Source: an uncultured Chloroflexota bacterium (lineage in GTDB: Bacteria; Chloroflexota; Limnocylindria; Limnocylindrales; Limnocylindraceae). Taken from it: 33,056 nt of DNA. Shown here piece by piece: positions 12,670 through 21,224 of this stretch; positions within the stretch are counted from its first letter, which is position 1, and each line of letters begins with the position of its first letter. Below the pieces are notes generated by a model, which saw nothing but the letters and a program-made list of their open reading frames with translations, ran no database searches and was not told the DNA's origin. The stretch spans positions 1-33,056 of the forward strand of contig CAIPEX010000048.1 of the NCBI GenBank assembly GCA_903864185.1, given 5' to 3'. A program made the translations under genes and the position numbers.

Positions 12670-13748
12670 CGGGAGGCCCGCTTTGCAGGACGCTTCACTG
12701 GACGCTTGGGGGCGCGCTTTACAGCGCGTTTTGGCGCGGTTGCTGGGGTGCGTCGCACACGCTTCGCGGCGCGCTTCACTGCGCTGGTAGCTAGGGCATA
12801 CGGAAGTGCTGGGATGTCGGTAACCACGTCGTGCGCATCACCGTAGTACGACATGAAGGCCTCCTCGAGGCTTGCCGCCTCAACGAGCAGGTCGCGGATT
12901 CCTGCAGATTGCAACCGCGCGATCAACTTCGGTACGGCAACCGCCTCTGCGTCACATGTCACGCGGAATGCACGACCCTCGGCCACGATCTTGAGATCAG
13001 TCACACCCGAGATGCCGGCCATCCGCAGTGGCTTGCGTGTCACGAGTGCGCTGACATGACGGCGCTGGAAGCGCACGAGGGTCGCGACTGTTTCGAGTGC
13101 GACGAGTTTTCCGCCGCGTACGATCGCAACGCGATTGCAGATGCGCTCCACCTCGCTAATGAGGTGGCTGCTAAAGAAGACGGTTCGACCAACGGCCACG
13201 CGTTCGAGCAAGAGTTCTTGGAGCGAGCGCTGCATCAGTGGATCGAGCCCCTCGGACGGCTCATCGAGGATCAGCAGCTCAGGATCGGTCTCCATCGCCT
13301 GCACCACGCCGATCTTCTGACGCATGCCGCGGCTGTAATCGCGCACGGGTCGCTTGAGCACCGCATCGGAGAGCTCGAGCGCATCCATAATGCGATGCCG
13401 GAGGAGCGAGGGGCGGCCGGTGAGGTCGCGCATGTGATCGAGGTACTCCTTGCCGCTCATGTAGTCGTAGACGGCGAAGCCAGAGGGGAGGTAGCCGATG
13501 CGCCGGCGAATGGCGACGGAGTCTTTGACAACATCGAGACCAAGGACGCTTGCCGATCCGCTCGTTGGGTGGAGGAACCCGAGGAGGGTTCGGATTGCGG
13601 TGCTCTTTCCGGCTCCATTCGGTCCGAGGAAGCCGAAGAGCTCGCCGCGGGCAATGGTGAGGTCGAGCGAGGTGAGGGCCTTAATGGTGCCCCCCTTGCC
13701 GTAGTGCTTCGTCAGTCCTCGGGTTTCGATGGCGTTGTCGCTGCTCAT
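12666..13748 (-). CDS. ABC transporter ATP-binding protein with Arg/Lys/Pro-rich C-terminal tail
   Basis: FGFLGPNGAGKSTAIRTLLGF (Walker A), DYSRGMRQKIGVVQAM, LLILDEPSEGLDP (Walker B). Tail VKRAAKRVRRTPATAPKRAVKRAPKRPVKRPAKRASR. Start set at MSSDNAIETRGLTKHYG. Confidence 0.9.
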   Translation of the reverse strand: MSSDNAIETRGLTKHYGKGGTIKALTSLDLTIARGELFGFLGPNGAGKSTAIRTLLGFLHPTSGSASVLGLDVVKDSVAIRRRIGYLPSGFAVYDYMSGKEYLDHMRDLTGRPSLLRHRIMDALELSDAVLKRPVRDYSRGMRQKIGVVQAMETDPELLILDEPSEGLDPLMQRSLQELLLERVAVGRTVFFSSHLISEVERICNRVAIVRGGKLVALETVATLVRFQRRHVSALVTRKPLRMAGISGVTDLKIVAEGRAFRVTCDAEAVAVPKLIARLQSAGIRDLLVEAASLEEAFMSYYGDAHDVVTDIPALPYALATSAVKRAAKRVRRTPATAPKRAVKRAPKRPVKRPAKRASR

Positions 13749-13755
13749 GGGGGAG

Positions 13756-13761
13756 ATTCTA
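13756..13761 (-). promoter_or_regulatory. Putative -10 TAGAAT, 7 nt before the ABC ATPase ATG (leaderless candidate)
   Basis: Reverse complement reads TAGAAT-ctccccc-ATG. Confidence 0.4.
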
Positions 13762-13766
13762 CGCTT

Positions 13767-13796
13767 TTGACCCTCGGGTGCCCTACGCCGTAGACT
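13767..13796 (+). promoter_or_regulatory. Putative hrcA promoter TTGACC-N18-TAGACT
   Basis: TTGACC at 13767-13772 and TAGACT at 13791-13796, immediately upstream of CIRCE. Confidence 0.5.
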
Positions 13797-13800
13797 CAGG

Positions 13801-13828
13801 TTGGCACTCGCGAGGTGGAGAGTGCCAA
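13801..13828 (+). promoter_or_regulatory. CIRCE-like element TTGGCACTC-N10-GAGTGCCAA upstream of hrcA
   Basis: Perfect 9-bp inverted repeat at 13801-13809 and 13820-13828. Spacer counts as 10 nt, where the canonical spacer is 9. Confidence 0.85.
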
Positions 13829-13842
13829 GAGAGGAGGGCCAC

Positions 13843-14907
13843 ATGGTGCGACGCCAGCGACGAACCGGCCTCCTCGACGATCGCGCCCGCCTGATCCTCC
13901 GCGCCCTTGTCGAGGAGCACATCCGCACCGCGCTCCCCGTCGGCTCCCTCGCAATCTCTGAAGAGTACGCGCTCGGGATCTCACCAGCGACCGTGCGCGG
14001 CGTACTTGCAGAGCTCGAAGAGCTTGGCCTTGTGACGCAGCCGCACACATCTGCTGGACGCATCCCCACCGATCGCGGCTACCGCACCTACGCGGTGGAG
14101 ATTGTTGCGCCCGATGAGATCGCTCCGGTTGATCGCTTGATGATTCGCCATCAGTTCGGTCAGGCAGAGGGCGGTGCGGATCAATGGTTCCGTATCGCAG
14201 CAACAACCCTTGCAAGCACGACGCGAGCGGCGGGCATTGCAACCCCACTACGTCCGTCATTTGCACGACTCCGCCATATCGATCTCGTCCACACCGCCGA
14301 CCGACTCGCAACGCTCGTCGCTGTCGTGAGTGATGGCAGCGTGCGGCCAACACTCTTGCCGCTTCCAGAAGGTGCAGATCAAGACCTGCTCACGAGTGTC
14401 GCGAACTATCTCAACACGACTGCATTGAATCAGAGTGCAGATGAGATTGCGCGCGCTGCACGAACCGTGAGTGATGCTGCGCCACACCGAACGATCACCC
14501 GCGCAGTGCTTGAACGAACCGCGCGACTGCTGCACGAGGTCGATGATGCGTCGCTCGCGCAGGTCTACAGCGACGGATTGTTGAATGTGATGGAGGCGCC
14601 TGAGTTCTCTGACAGCGCACGCCTCCGCGATGTCTTCACCGCACTCGAGGGGAACGGCTATCTCGGCCGACTCGTGGAAGAGGTTTCGCGCGGCAATGAG
14701 GTGCAGCTCTTTATCGGCACAGAGAATCGACCAGAGGAGATGCATGGCGTCTCACTCATCCTCGCCCCGTATGGAATCCCCGGACGCGCACTCGGCGTCG
14801 TCGGGGTCCTCGGGCCGACGCGGATGCCGTATCCGCGCGCGGTCGGCTCCGTGCGGTTTGTGGCCACCCTCCTCTCGGAGCTGGTCGGCCGCGTTCACTC
14901 CGTCTAA
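13843..14907 (+). CDS. hrcA: Heat-inducible transcription repressor HrcA
   Basis: LLDDRARLILRALVEEHIRTALPVGSLAISEEYALGISPATVRGVLAELEELGLVTQPHTSAGRIPTDRGYRTYAVEIV (HrcA winged HTH). GAGAGGAGG ribosome-binding site before ATG 13843. CIRCE upstream. Confidence 0.96.
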   Translation: MVRRQRRTGLLDDRARLILRALVEEHIRTALPVGSLAISEEYALGISPATVRGVLAELEELGLVTQPHTSAGRIPTDRGYRTYAVEIVAPDEIAPVDRLMIRHQFGQAEGGADQWFRIAATTLASTTRAAGIATPLRPSFARLRHIDLVHTADRLATLVAVVSDGSVRPTLLPLPEGADQDLLTSVANYLNTTALNQSADEIARAARTVSDAAPHRTITRAVLERTARLLHEVDDASLAQVYSDGLLNVMEAPEFSDSARLRDVFTALEGNGYLGRLVEEVSRGNEVQLFIGTENRPEEMHGVSLILAPYGIPGRALGVVGVLGPTRMPYPRAVGSVRFVATLLSELVGRVHSV

Positions 14908-14949
14908 CCACCCCCAGCCTCGCCTCCCAGGTGCTCGAGGAGGCGTCTC

Positions 14950-14978
14950 TTGACGATCGCCGCACCCCGTCGTATGCT
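14950..14978 (+). promoter_or_regulatory. Sigma70-type promoter TTGACG-N17-TATGCT for grpE-dnaK
   Basis: -35 at 14950-14955 and -10 at 14973-14978, with CIRCE starting 12 nt downstream. Confidence 0.75.
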
Positions 14979-14989
14979 CACAGCACGAG

Positions 14990-15016
14990 TTAGCACTCTC
15001 AATCTGCGAGTGCTAA
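14990..15016 (+). promoter_or_regulatory. Canonical CIRCE element TTAGCACTC-N9-GAGTGCTAA
   Basis: Perfect match to the CIRCE consensus with 9-nt spacer (tcaatctgc). Confidence 0.98.
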
Positions 15017-15062
15017 CTTACGCAGGAAGGCGTTCTTCCTGAGCGTGAGCATGGAGGTGGAG

Positions 15063-15596
15063 ATGACCACCAGATCAGAGCATATGGAGACGAACGAGGG
15101 GAACCTCGCCCCCGACGGCGCACCAGAGGCTGAGGGCGACCTCTCCGCCGCCCTGGCAGCTGCGACGCTTGAGCGCGATGAGCAGCGTGCCGCCCATCAG
15201 CGCACGGCGGCCGACTTCATGAACTTCCGCCGTCGCGTCGCTGAAGAGCGCGAGCGCGAGGCCGGCCTTGCCGCCGAGGGTCTCCTGTTGAAGGTCGTCG
15301 GCGTTGTTGACGACCTCGACCGCGCAATTGCCGCGCTGCCAGAGAACCTTGCGAAAGAGGCGTGGGTTGAAGGGGTCACCGCAATCCAGCGCAAGATGCT
15401 CGCGCTGCTGGAGAGCGAAGAGGCACGACCATTTGAATCGGTCGGCCAACGATTCGATCCACATGAACATGAAGCGATCGCCCAGGTTCCCGATAGCGGG
15501 AAGCCGCCCGGGCAGGTGCTCCAAGAGCACCGACGCGGTTGGCGCATCCGCGATCGAGTGCTCAGACCAGCAGTCGTCAGTGTGGCGGCCGATTAA
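15063..15596 (+). CDS. grpE: Nucleotide exchange factor GrpE
   Basis: RTAADFMNFRRRVAEEREREAGLAAEGLLLKVVGVVDDLDRAIAALP and FDPHEHEAIAQVPDSGKPPGQVLQEHRRGWRIRDRVLRPAVVSVA. GGAGGTGGAG before ATG 15063; ORF starts at 15045 and 15051 are possible but less likely. Confidence 0.93.
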   Translation: MTTRSEHMETNEGNLAPDGAPEAEGDLSAALAAATLERDEQRAAHQRTAADFMNFRRRVAEEREREAGLAAEGLLLKVVGVVDDLDRAIAALPENLAKEAWVEGVTAIQRKMLALLESEEARPFESVGQRFDPHEHEAIAQVPDSGKPPGQVLQEHRRGWRIRDRVLRPAVVSVAAD

Positions 15597-15646
15597 ATCG
15601 AAATAAGAGCAAGCGAAAATTGTTTAAGAGTTGAAAGGAGTCACAA

Positions 15647-17542
15647 ATGGGAAAGATCATCGGGATTGACCTCGGTACAACGAACAGCGTTGTAGCGGCC
15701 ATGGTTGGCGGTGAGCCAACCGTTATCAGCTCGTCTGAAGGTGGACGAACCGTTCCATCCGTTGTTGGATTTGTGAAGGGTGGCGAACGCGTAGTTGGAC
15801 AGCTTGCAAAGCGACAGGCGGTAACGAATCCGAAGAACACCGTCTTTAGCATCAAGCGCTTCATGGGTCGTCGCTATGACGATGCAGAGGTGACGAAGAC
15901 AAAGGATCTTGTTCCGTACACGATTGAGAAAGACGGAGTGAGCGACGGTGTGCGCGTCAAGATTGATGGCGGCACCTCATTCACCCCGCCAGAAGTTTCG
16001 GCAATGATCTTGCAGAAGCTGAAGGCAGATGCAGAGGCGTTCCTTGGCGAGAAGATCACCGAAGCGGTGATCACGGTGCCCGCCTACTTTGATGACACGC
16101 AGCGCCAGGCGACGAAAGATGCCGGGCGCATTGCTGGCCTCGATGTGAAGCGGATCATCAACGAGCCAACGGCGGCGGCGCTCGCCTACGGTCTCGACAA
16201 GAAGAAGGAAGAGAAGATCGCCGTCTACGACCTCGGTGGCGGGACGTTCGACATCTCGATCCTCGAGCTCGGCGACGGCGTCTTTGAGGTGAAGTCGTCG
16301 AACGGCGACACCCACCTCGGCGGCGACGACTTCGACCAGCGGGTCATCGACTGGCTCCTGGCCGAGTTCAAGAAGGCCGAGGGGATCGACCTTTCGAAGG
16401 ACCAGCAGGCACTCCAGCGCCTCAAGGAGGCGGCCGAGAAGGCGAAGATTGAGCTCTCTGGCACCGGTCAGACCGAGATCAACCTCCCTTACATCACGGC
16501 CGACGCGACCGGCCCGAAGCACGTCGTCGTCACCCTGACTCGGGCGAAGCTTGAGTCACTCGTTGCCGACCTGATCGAGAAGACGAAGGCGCCAGTCCTC
16601 GCGGCCCTCAAGGACGCGGGACTCAAGCCAGGTGAGATCGACGAGGTCGTCCTCGTGGGCGGCATGACGCGCATGCCCGCCGTTGTTGATGCCGTGAAGG
16701 CACTCTTTGGTGGGAAGGAGCCTTCGAAGGGGGTGAACCCTGACGAGGTTGTGGCGATCGGCGCAGCAATCCAGGGCGGCGTCCTCGCGGGCGACGTCAA
16801 GGACGTGCTCTTGCTCGACGTCACACCGCTCTCGCTCGGCATTGAGACGCTGGGTGGCGTGATGACGAAGCTCATCGAGCGCAACACGACAATTCCGACG
16901 TCGAAGAGTCAGACGTTCTCGACCGCATCCGACAATCAGCCGCAGGTGGAGATCCACGTGCTGCAGGGTGAGCGGGAGTTCGCGATCGACAACAAGACGC
17001 TCGGCAAGTTTATCCTTGACGGGATCCCTTCTGCGCCGCGCGGCGTGCCGCAGATCGAAGTGACGTTCGACATTGACGCGAACGGCATCATCGATGTGAA
17101 GGCGAAGGATCGCGCAACGAGCAAGGAGCAGCAGGTGCGCATCACCGGCAGCTCCATGCTGAGCAAGGACGATGTCGATCGAATGGTTCGCGAGGCGAAG
17201 GAGCATGAGGCGGATGACAAGGCGCGCCGCGAGGCGGTCGACTTCCGCAATCAGACCGAGGCGCTCGCCTTCCAGGCAGAGAAGACGCTCACCGATCTTG
17301 GTGAGAAGGTCGACGCTGAGAAGAGGGTCGAGGCCGAGAGGCTGATCTCCGAGGTGCGCGAGGCGCTCAAGGGTGACGACCAGTCGTCACTGAAGGAGCG
17401 TGCCGAAGCGTTGGCCAAGTTGATGAGCGAGATCGGCAGCGCCGCATACGCACAGCAGTCGGCAGAGGGGCAGGGCGAGCCAGCAGGCGGCTCTGCGGAG
17501 GCCGGCGAGGAGACGATCGAAGGCGAAGCGAAGGAGGTCTAA
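15647..17542 (+). CDS. dnaK: Chaperone protein DnaK (Hsp70)
   Basis: [91 protein letters not shown] ribosome-binding site. Confidence 0.99.
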   Translation: MGKIIGIDLGTTNSVVAAMVGGEPTVISSSEGGRTVPSVVGFVKGGERVVGQLAKRQAVTNPKNTVFSIKRFMGRRYDDAEVTKTKDLVPYTIEKDGVSDGVRVKIDGGTSFTPPEVSAMILQKLKADAEAFLGEKITEAVITVPAYFDDTQRQATKDAGRIAGLDVKRIINEPTAAALAYGLDKKKEEKIAVYDLGGGTFDISILELGDGVFEVKSSNGDTHLGGDDFDQRVIDWLLAEFKKAEGIDLSKDQQALQRLKEAAEKAKIELSGTGQTEINLPYITADATGPKHVVVTLTRAKLESLVADLIEKTKAPVLAALKDAGLKPGEIDEVVLVGGMTRMPAVVDAVKALFGGKEPSKGVNPDEVVAIGAAIQGGVLAGDVKDVLLLDVTPLSLGIETLGGVMTKLIERNTTIPTSKSQTFSTASDNQPQVEIHVLQGEREFAIDNKTLGKFILDGIPSAPRGVPQIEVTFDIDANGIIDVKAKDRATSKEQQVRITGSSMLSKDDVDRMVREAKEHEADDKARREAVDFRNQTEALAFQAEKTLTDLGEKVDAEKRVEAERLISEVREALKGDDQSSLKERAEALAKLMSEIGSAAYAQQSAEGQGEPAGGSAEAGEETIEGEAKEV

Positions 17543-17545
17543 CCT
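17540..17545 (+). promoter_or_regulatory. Putative -10 TAACCT overlapping the dnaK stop, 7 nt before the downstream ABC ATPase ATG
   Basis: TAACCT-gtctggc-ATG, matching TANNNT. Confidence 0.25.
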
Positions 17546-17552
17546 GTCTGGC

Positions 17553-18497
17553 ATGACCAACTCCGCATCGGGCCAGCCGCCGCTCATCCGCGCCCGAGGT
17601 CTGACGAAGACCTTCGGCGACCGGACGGCGGTGGCTGGGATCGACTTCGAGGTTCGCGACGGCGAGTTCTTCGGCTTCCTCGGCCCAAACGGGGCGGGGA
17701 AGACGACGACGATGCGCATGATCGCGGGCGTCTCACCACGCACGGCGGGGGAGCTCGAGATCCTCGGCCGCGATCCAGATCGCGACGGCTCGCTGATCCG
17801 TGCGCAGATCGGCGTGGTCCACCAGCAGGAGACGCTCGATATGGAGTTGAGCGTCCGGGAGAACCTCCTGATCTTCGGGCGCTTCTTCGGCATGCCCCGC
17901 CCTGCGATCGCGGCGCGTGCCGACGAGCTGCTCGAACTCTTCCAACTCGCAGATCGCGCAAAGGACCAGGTCGAGCCACTCTCCGGCGGCATGAAACGGC
18001 GCCTCTCCATTGCGCGGTCGCTGATAGCAAGCCCGCGCATCCTGATGTTGGACGAGCCGACGACTGGGCTCGACCCGCAAGCGCGGCACCTACTTTGGGA
18101 TGCGCTGCAACGACTCAAGCGCGGTGGCACGACGATCGTCCTCACAACGCACTACATGGATGAGGCCGAACAACTCTGCGACCGACTCGTCGTCATGGAT
18201 GAGGCGAAGATCGTTGCAGAGGGATCACCACGACAACTCATCGAACAGCATGCGTCGCGTGAGGTGCTCGAGTTGCGCTTCCCTGGCGGAACAGAAAATC
18301 TTGACGCGGCAGTCCTTGAAGGCATTGGCGATCGCTACGAGCGACTCGCTGAGCGCGTGATCATCGGGTGCGAGAACGGAGAGGCTGCGCATGCGCGCGC
18401 GCTCGAGCATGGACTAAGCCCGGAGAGTTGGTTGGTGCGACGCTCGAGCCTTGAAGATGTGTTTTTGCGCTTGACCGGACGGAGTCTCGACGAATGA
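17553..18497 (+). CDS. ABC transporter ATP-binding protein (DrrA/daunorubicin-resistance-like)
   Basis: FGFLGPNGAGKTTTMRMIAGV, PLSGGMKRRLSIARSLIASPRILMLDEPTTGLDPQARHLLWD. Confidence 0.93.
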   Translation: MTNSASGQPPLIRARGLTKTFGDRTAVAGIDFEVRDGEFFGFLGPNGAGKTTTMRMIAGVSPRTAGELEILGRDPDRDGSLIRAQIGVVHQQETLDMELSVRENLLIFGRFFGMPRPAIAARADELLELFQLADRAKDQVEPLSGGMKRRLSIARSLIASPRILMLDEPTTGLDPQARHLLWDALQRLKRGGTTIVLTTHYMDEAEQLCDRLVVMDEAKIVAEGSPRQLIEQHASREVLELRFPGGTENLDAAVLEGIGDRYERLAERVIIGCENGEAAHARALEHGLSPESWLVRRSSLEDVFLRLTGRSLDE

Positions 18498-19339
18498 GTG
18501 CTGCAACTCCTGCAGCGACGCCACTCCGACGCAGTCGTCTTGCCGAAATTCTCGAAGCACTCCCACACCCAACGCGCTGGCGACATGTTGTTGGCTACAT
18601 GCTTGCCGTCTATCGACGCGAATGGCAGGGATCGGTCTTCAGCGCATTCATTGAGCCGCTCATCGTGCTCGTTGGTCTCGGGATCGGACTCGGTGCACTC
18701 GTTGGTGATAAGGCGAGTGTGATCACGGGTGGCGCAAGCTACGTCGCATATATCGCCCCCGCACTGATGGCAAGCCAGGCGATGAACCTTGGCGCGAGCG
18801 AGGCGGCGTGGCCGATCCTTGCGCGCATCGCCTGGGTGCGCATCTACCACGCGATCGTCGCGACGCCACTCAAGCCCGCCGATGTGATGGTTGGCGCAAC
18901 CGCCTTCATCGCCGGCAAGGTCGCCTTCGCCGCCGCCTTCTTCGCCGCCGTCCTGACGGTGACAGGGATCGTTACCAGCCCCCTCGGCGCGATCGGGATG
19001 GTGGGGGTCTCCACCCTGACCGGGCTCGCCTTTGCCGCCCCGATCGTCGCCTTCTCGGTCACGCAGAAGAGCGACCAGGGGTTCGCCTTCATCTTCCGCC
19101 TCATCATTACGCCGCTCACCTTCTTCTCGGGGACCTACTTCCCGATCGAGAGCCTCCCCCTACCGGTGCAGGCGCTCGCCTGGTGCACCCCGCTCGCCCA
19201 CGGCGTTGCGCTCTCACGCGCCCTCGCCTTCGGGACCCCCATCACCAACCTCTGGTTCCATCTCGCTGTCCTCAGCCTGTGGGCGCTCGTCGGCCTGACC
19301 GCCGCGATCGTCCTCTTCCGCCGGAGGATGCTGAAATGA
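18494..19339 (+). CDS. ABC-2 type transporter permease
   Basis: VAVYRREWQGSVFSAFIEPLIVLVGLGIGLGALV...YVAYIAPALMASQAM...FFSGTYFPIESLPLPVQALAWCTPLAHGVALSRAL is typical of ABC-2 (DrrB/NodJ-like) permeases. ATG overlaps the ATPase stop. Confidence 0.9.
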   Translation: MSAATPAATPLRRSRLAEILEALPHPTRWRHVVGYMLAVYRREWQGSVFSAFIEPLIVLVGLGIGLGALVGDKASVITGGASYVAYIAPALMASQAMNLGASEAAWPILARIAWVRIYHAIVATPLKPADVMVGATAFIAGKVAFAAAFFAAVLTVTGIVTSPLGAIGMVGVSTLTGLAFAAPIVAFSVTQKSDQGFAFIFRLIITPLTFFSGTYFPIESLPLPVQALAWCTPLAHGVALSRALAFGTPITNLWFHLAVLSLWALVGLTAAIVLFRRRMLK

Positions 19340-20109
19340 TCGCAAGCCTTGCACCACGGGCGCTCAGCGTTTTCGAGCGCAATATCTTTGTCTACCGCCG
19401 CCAGTGGCTCATGATCGTCACGGGCTTCTTTGAGCCACTCTTCTTCCTTCTCGGCATCGGGTATGGCGTTGGCGGCGTGATCGGCACGATCCCCTACGCA
19501 GGTGTCGACGTTCCCTACGCTGCGTTTGTTGCGCCGGCACTGCTTGCAAGCTCGGCGATGAACGGAGCGATCTTCGACTCAACCTTCAACATCTTCTACA
19601 AGCTGAAATACGCAAAGGTCTACGACGCGATCCTCTCAACACCGGTGAGTGTTGGCGATCTCGCCGTCGGCGAACTCCTCTGGTCGAATCTCCGCGGCGT
19701 GATCTATGCAACCGCATTCCTGCTTGTCATGGTTGCGTTTGGCCTCGTGCACTCACCACTCGCACTCCTCGCACCCGTCGGCGTTGTCTTCATCGGGTTT
19801 GCATTCGGTGCCGCAGGATTTGCGATCACGACGCACCTGCGCAGTTGGAAAGACTTTGACTTTCTCTTCATCGTCCTCACGCCACTCTTCCTCTTCTCGG
19901 CAACGTTCTATCCAGCAGAGATCTATCCAGGCGTGCTGCGCTGGGTGGTAGAGGTCTCACCACTGACGCGGGGAACGCACCTCATTCGCTCCCTCTGTTT
20001 CGGCGACCTGAATCCGCTCATGCTCGTCGACATCGCGTATCTTGCAGTCATCAGCCTGATTGGCTACCGGCACGCAGTGCGCCGTCTCGGCGTGCTCCTG
20101 CTGAAGTAG
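19336..20109 (+). CDS. ABC-2 type transporter permease (paralogue of the preceding gene)
   Basis: MIASLAPRALSVFERNIFVYRRQWLMIVTGFFEPLFFLLGIGYGVG...AFVAPALLASSAMNGAIF...LFSATFYPAEIYPGVLRWVVEVSPLTRGTHLIRSL. It lies within the 18808..20109 ORF, whose upstream part is an out-of-frame artefact. Confidence 0.9.
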   Translation: MIASLAPRALSVFERNIFVYRRQWLMIVTGFFEPLFFLLGIGYGVGGVIGTIPYAGVDVPYAAFVAPALLASSAMNGAIFDSTFNIFYKLKYAKVYDAILSTPVSVGDLAVGELLWSNLRGVIYATAFLLVMVAFGLVHSPLALLAPVGVVFIGFAFGAAGFAITTHLRSWKDFDFLFIVLTPLFLFSATFYPAEIYPGVLRWVVEVSPLTRGTHLIRSLCFGDLNPLMLVDIAYLAVISLIGYRHAVRRLGVLLLK

Positions 20110-20117
20110 GGGGAGAG

Positions 20118-21224
20118 ATGGCGCGCGATTTTTACGCGATCCTCGGCGTCCCGAAGTCGGCGAGTGCGGATGAGATCAAGAAGGCCTTCCGCAAGGCGGC
20201 GCAGAAGTACCACCCCGACGTCTCGAAGGCGCCCGATGCCGCGGTGAAATTCAAGGAGTTGAATGATGCCTATCAGGTGCTCTCCGACACCGAGCAGCGC
20301 ACCCGCTACGACCGCTTCGGGGAGGCGGGGGTTGGCGGTGGAGCGGGTGGCCCAGGTGGGGCTGGTGGCGGGTTCGGCGGCGGCTTCCCTGGGGGGTTCC
20401 AGGGTGGGTTCGGCTCGGTCGAGGACCTCTTCGAAGGGTTCTTCGGCGGGGCGGCCCGCGGCAGTCGACGGAGCGGCCCACCCCCAGGCGACGATCTCCG
20501 CTACGACCTGACGATTGAATTCGGGGAGTCGATTCGCGGCACAACGCGCGAACTCGACCTCGCCATGCGCGTCGCCTGCACCGGGTGCGGCGGCAGCGGC
20601 GCAGCGAAAGGTTCGAACACGAAAGAGTGCGACGGCTGCGGCGGTCGTGGTGAGGTGCGCACCGTGCGCCAGACGATGCTGGGCCAGATGGCCGTCTCAG
20701 CACCCTGCGCAAAATGTTCTGGTGAGGGGCGTGTCATTGAGAAGCCGTGTACGAGCTGCCGTGGCGAAGGACGCATCAAGGGGACGAAGCGCCTGCGCGT
20801 CGAAGTTCCGCCCGGGGTCGACGACGGAACACAGATTCGTCTGAGCGGCCAGGGTGAGCCGGGGCGACACGGTGGCGCAACAGGAAACCTCTACGTCGTC
20901 ATCACCGTGAAGGAGCACCCGCAACTCGTTCGTGACGGGATTGATCTTCTGACAGAGATTCCACTCTCGATCTCGCAAGCGGCACTCGGTGCGCGCGTGA
21001 TGATCCCCACCGCTGAGGGTGAGGAGGAGTACGAGATCAAGGCAGGAACACAGCCAGGTTCCGAACTGCGAATCAAGGGTCGTGGCGCACCGAATGTGCG
21101 TCGACCGAATCAGCGTGGCGATCTGCGCATCCACGTGGTGGTTGAGGTTCCGCGCAAGTTGACGCGCGAACAGCGTCACGCACTTGAGTCGTTTGCAGAC
21201 GCGAACGGCGAGGAGCGCGGCTGA
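20118..21224 (+). CDS. dnaJ: Chaperone protein DnaJ
   Basis: ARDFYAILGVPKSASADEIKKAFRKAAQKYHPDVSK (J domain with HPD), G/F-rich region, CxxCxGxG zinc-finger repeats, C-terminal substrate-binding domain. Confidence 0.98.
   Translation: MARDFYAILGVPKSASADEIKKAFRKAAQKYHPDVSKAPDAAVKFKELNDAYQVLSDTEQRTRYDRFGEAGVGGGAGGPGGAGGGFGGGFPGGFQGGFGSVEDLFEGFFGGAARGSRRSGPPPGDDLRYDLTIEFGESIRGTTRELDLAMRVACTGCGGSGAAKGSNTKECDGCGGRGEVRTVRQTMLGQMAVSAPCAKCSGEGRVIEKPCTSCRGEGRIKGTKRLRVEVPPGVDDGTQIRLSGQGEPGRHGGATGNLYVVITVKEHPQLVRDGIDLLTEIPLSISQAALGARVMIPTAEGEEEYEIKAGTQPGSELRIKGRGAPNVRRPNQRGDLRIHVVVEVPRKLTREQRHALESFADANGEERG

Noticed and set aside
12831-13793. 320-aa plus-strand ORF
   Set aside because: Antisense to the ABC ATPase, which has clear Walker A/B and signature motifs.
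18808-19335. N-terminal part of the 433-aa plus-strand ORF
   Set aside because: Out-of-frame overlap with the first permease; R/D/H-rich nonsense. Only the portion from 19336 is a genuine permease.
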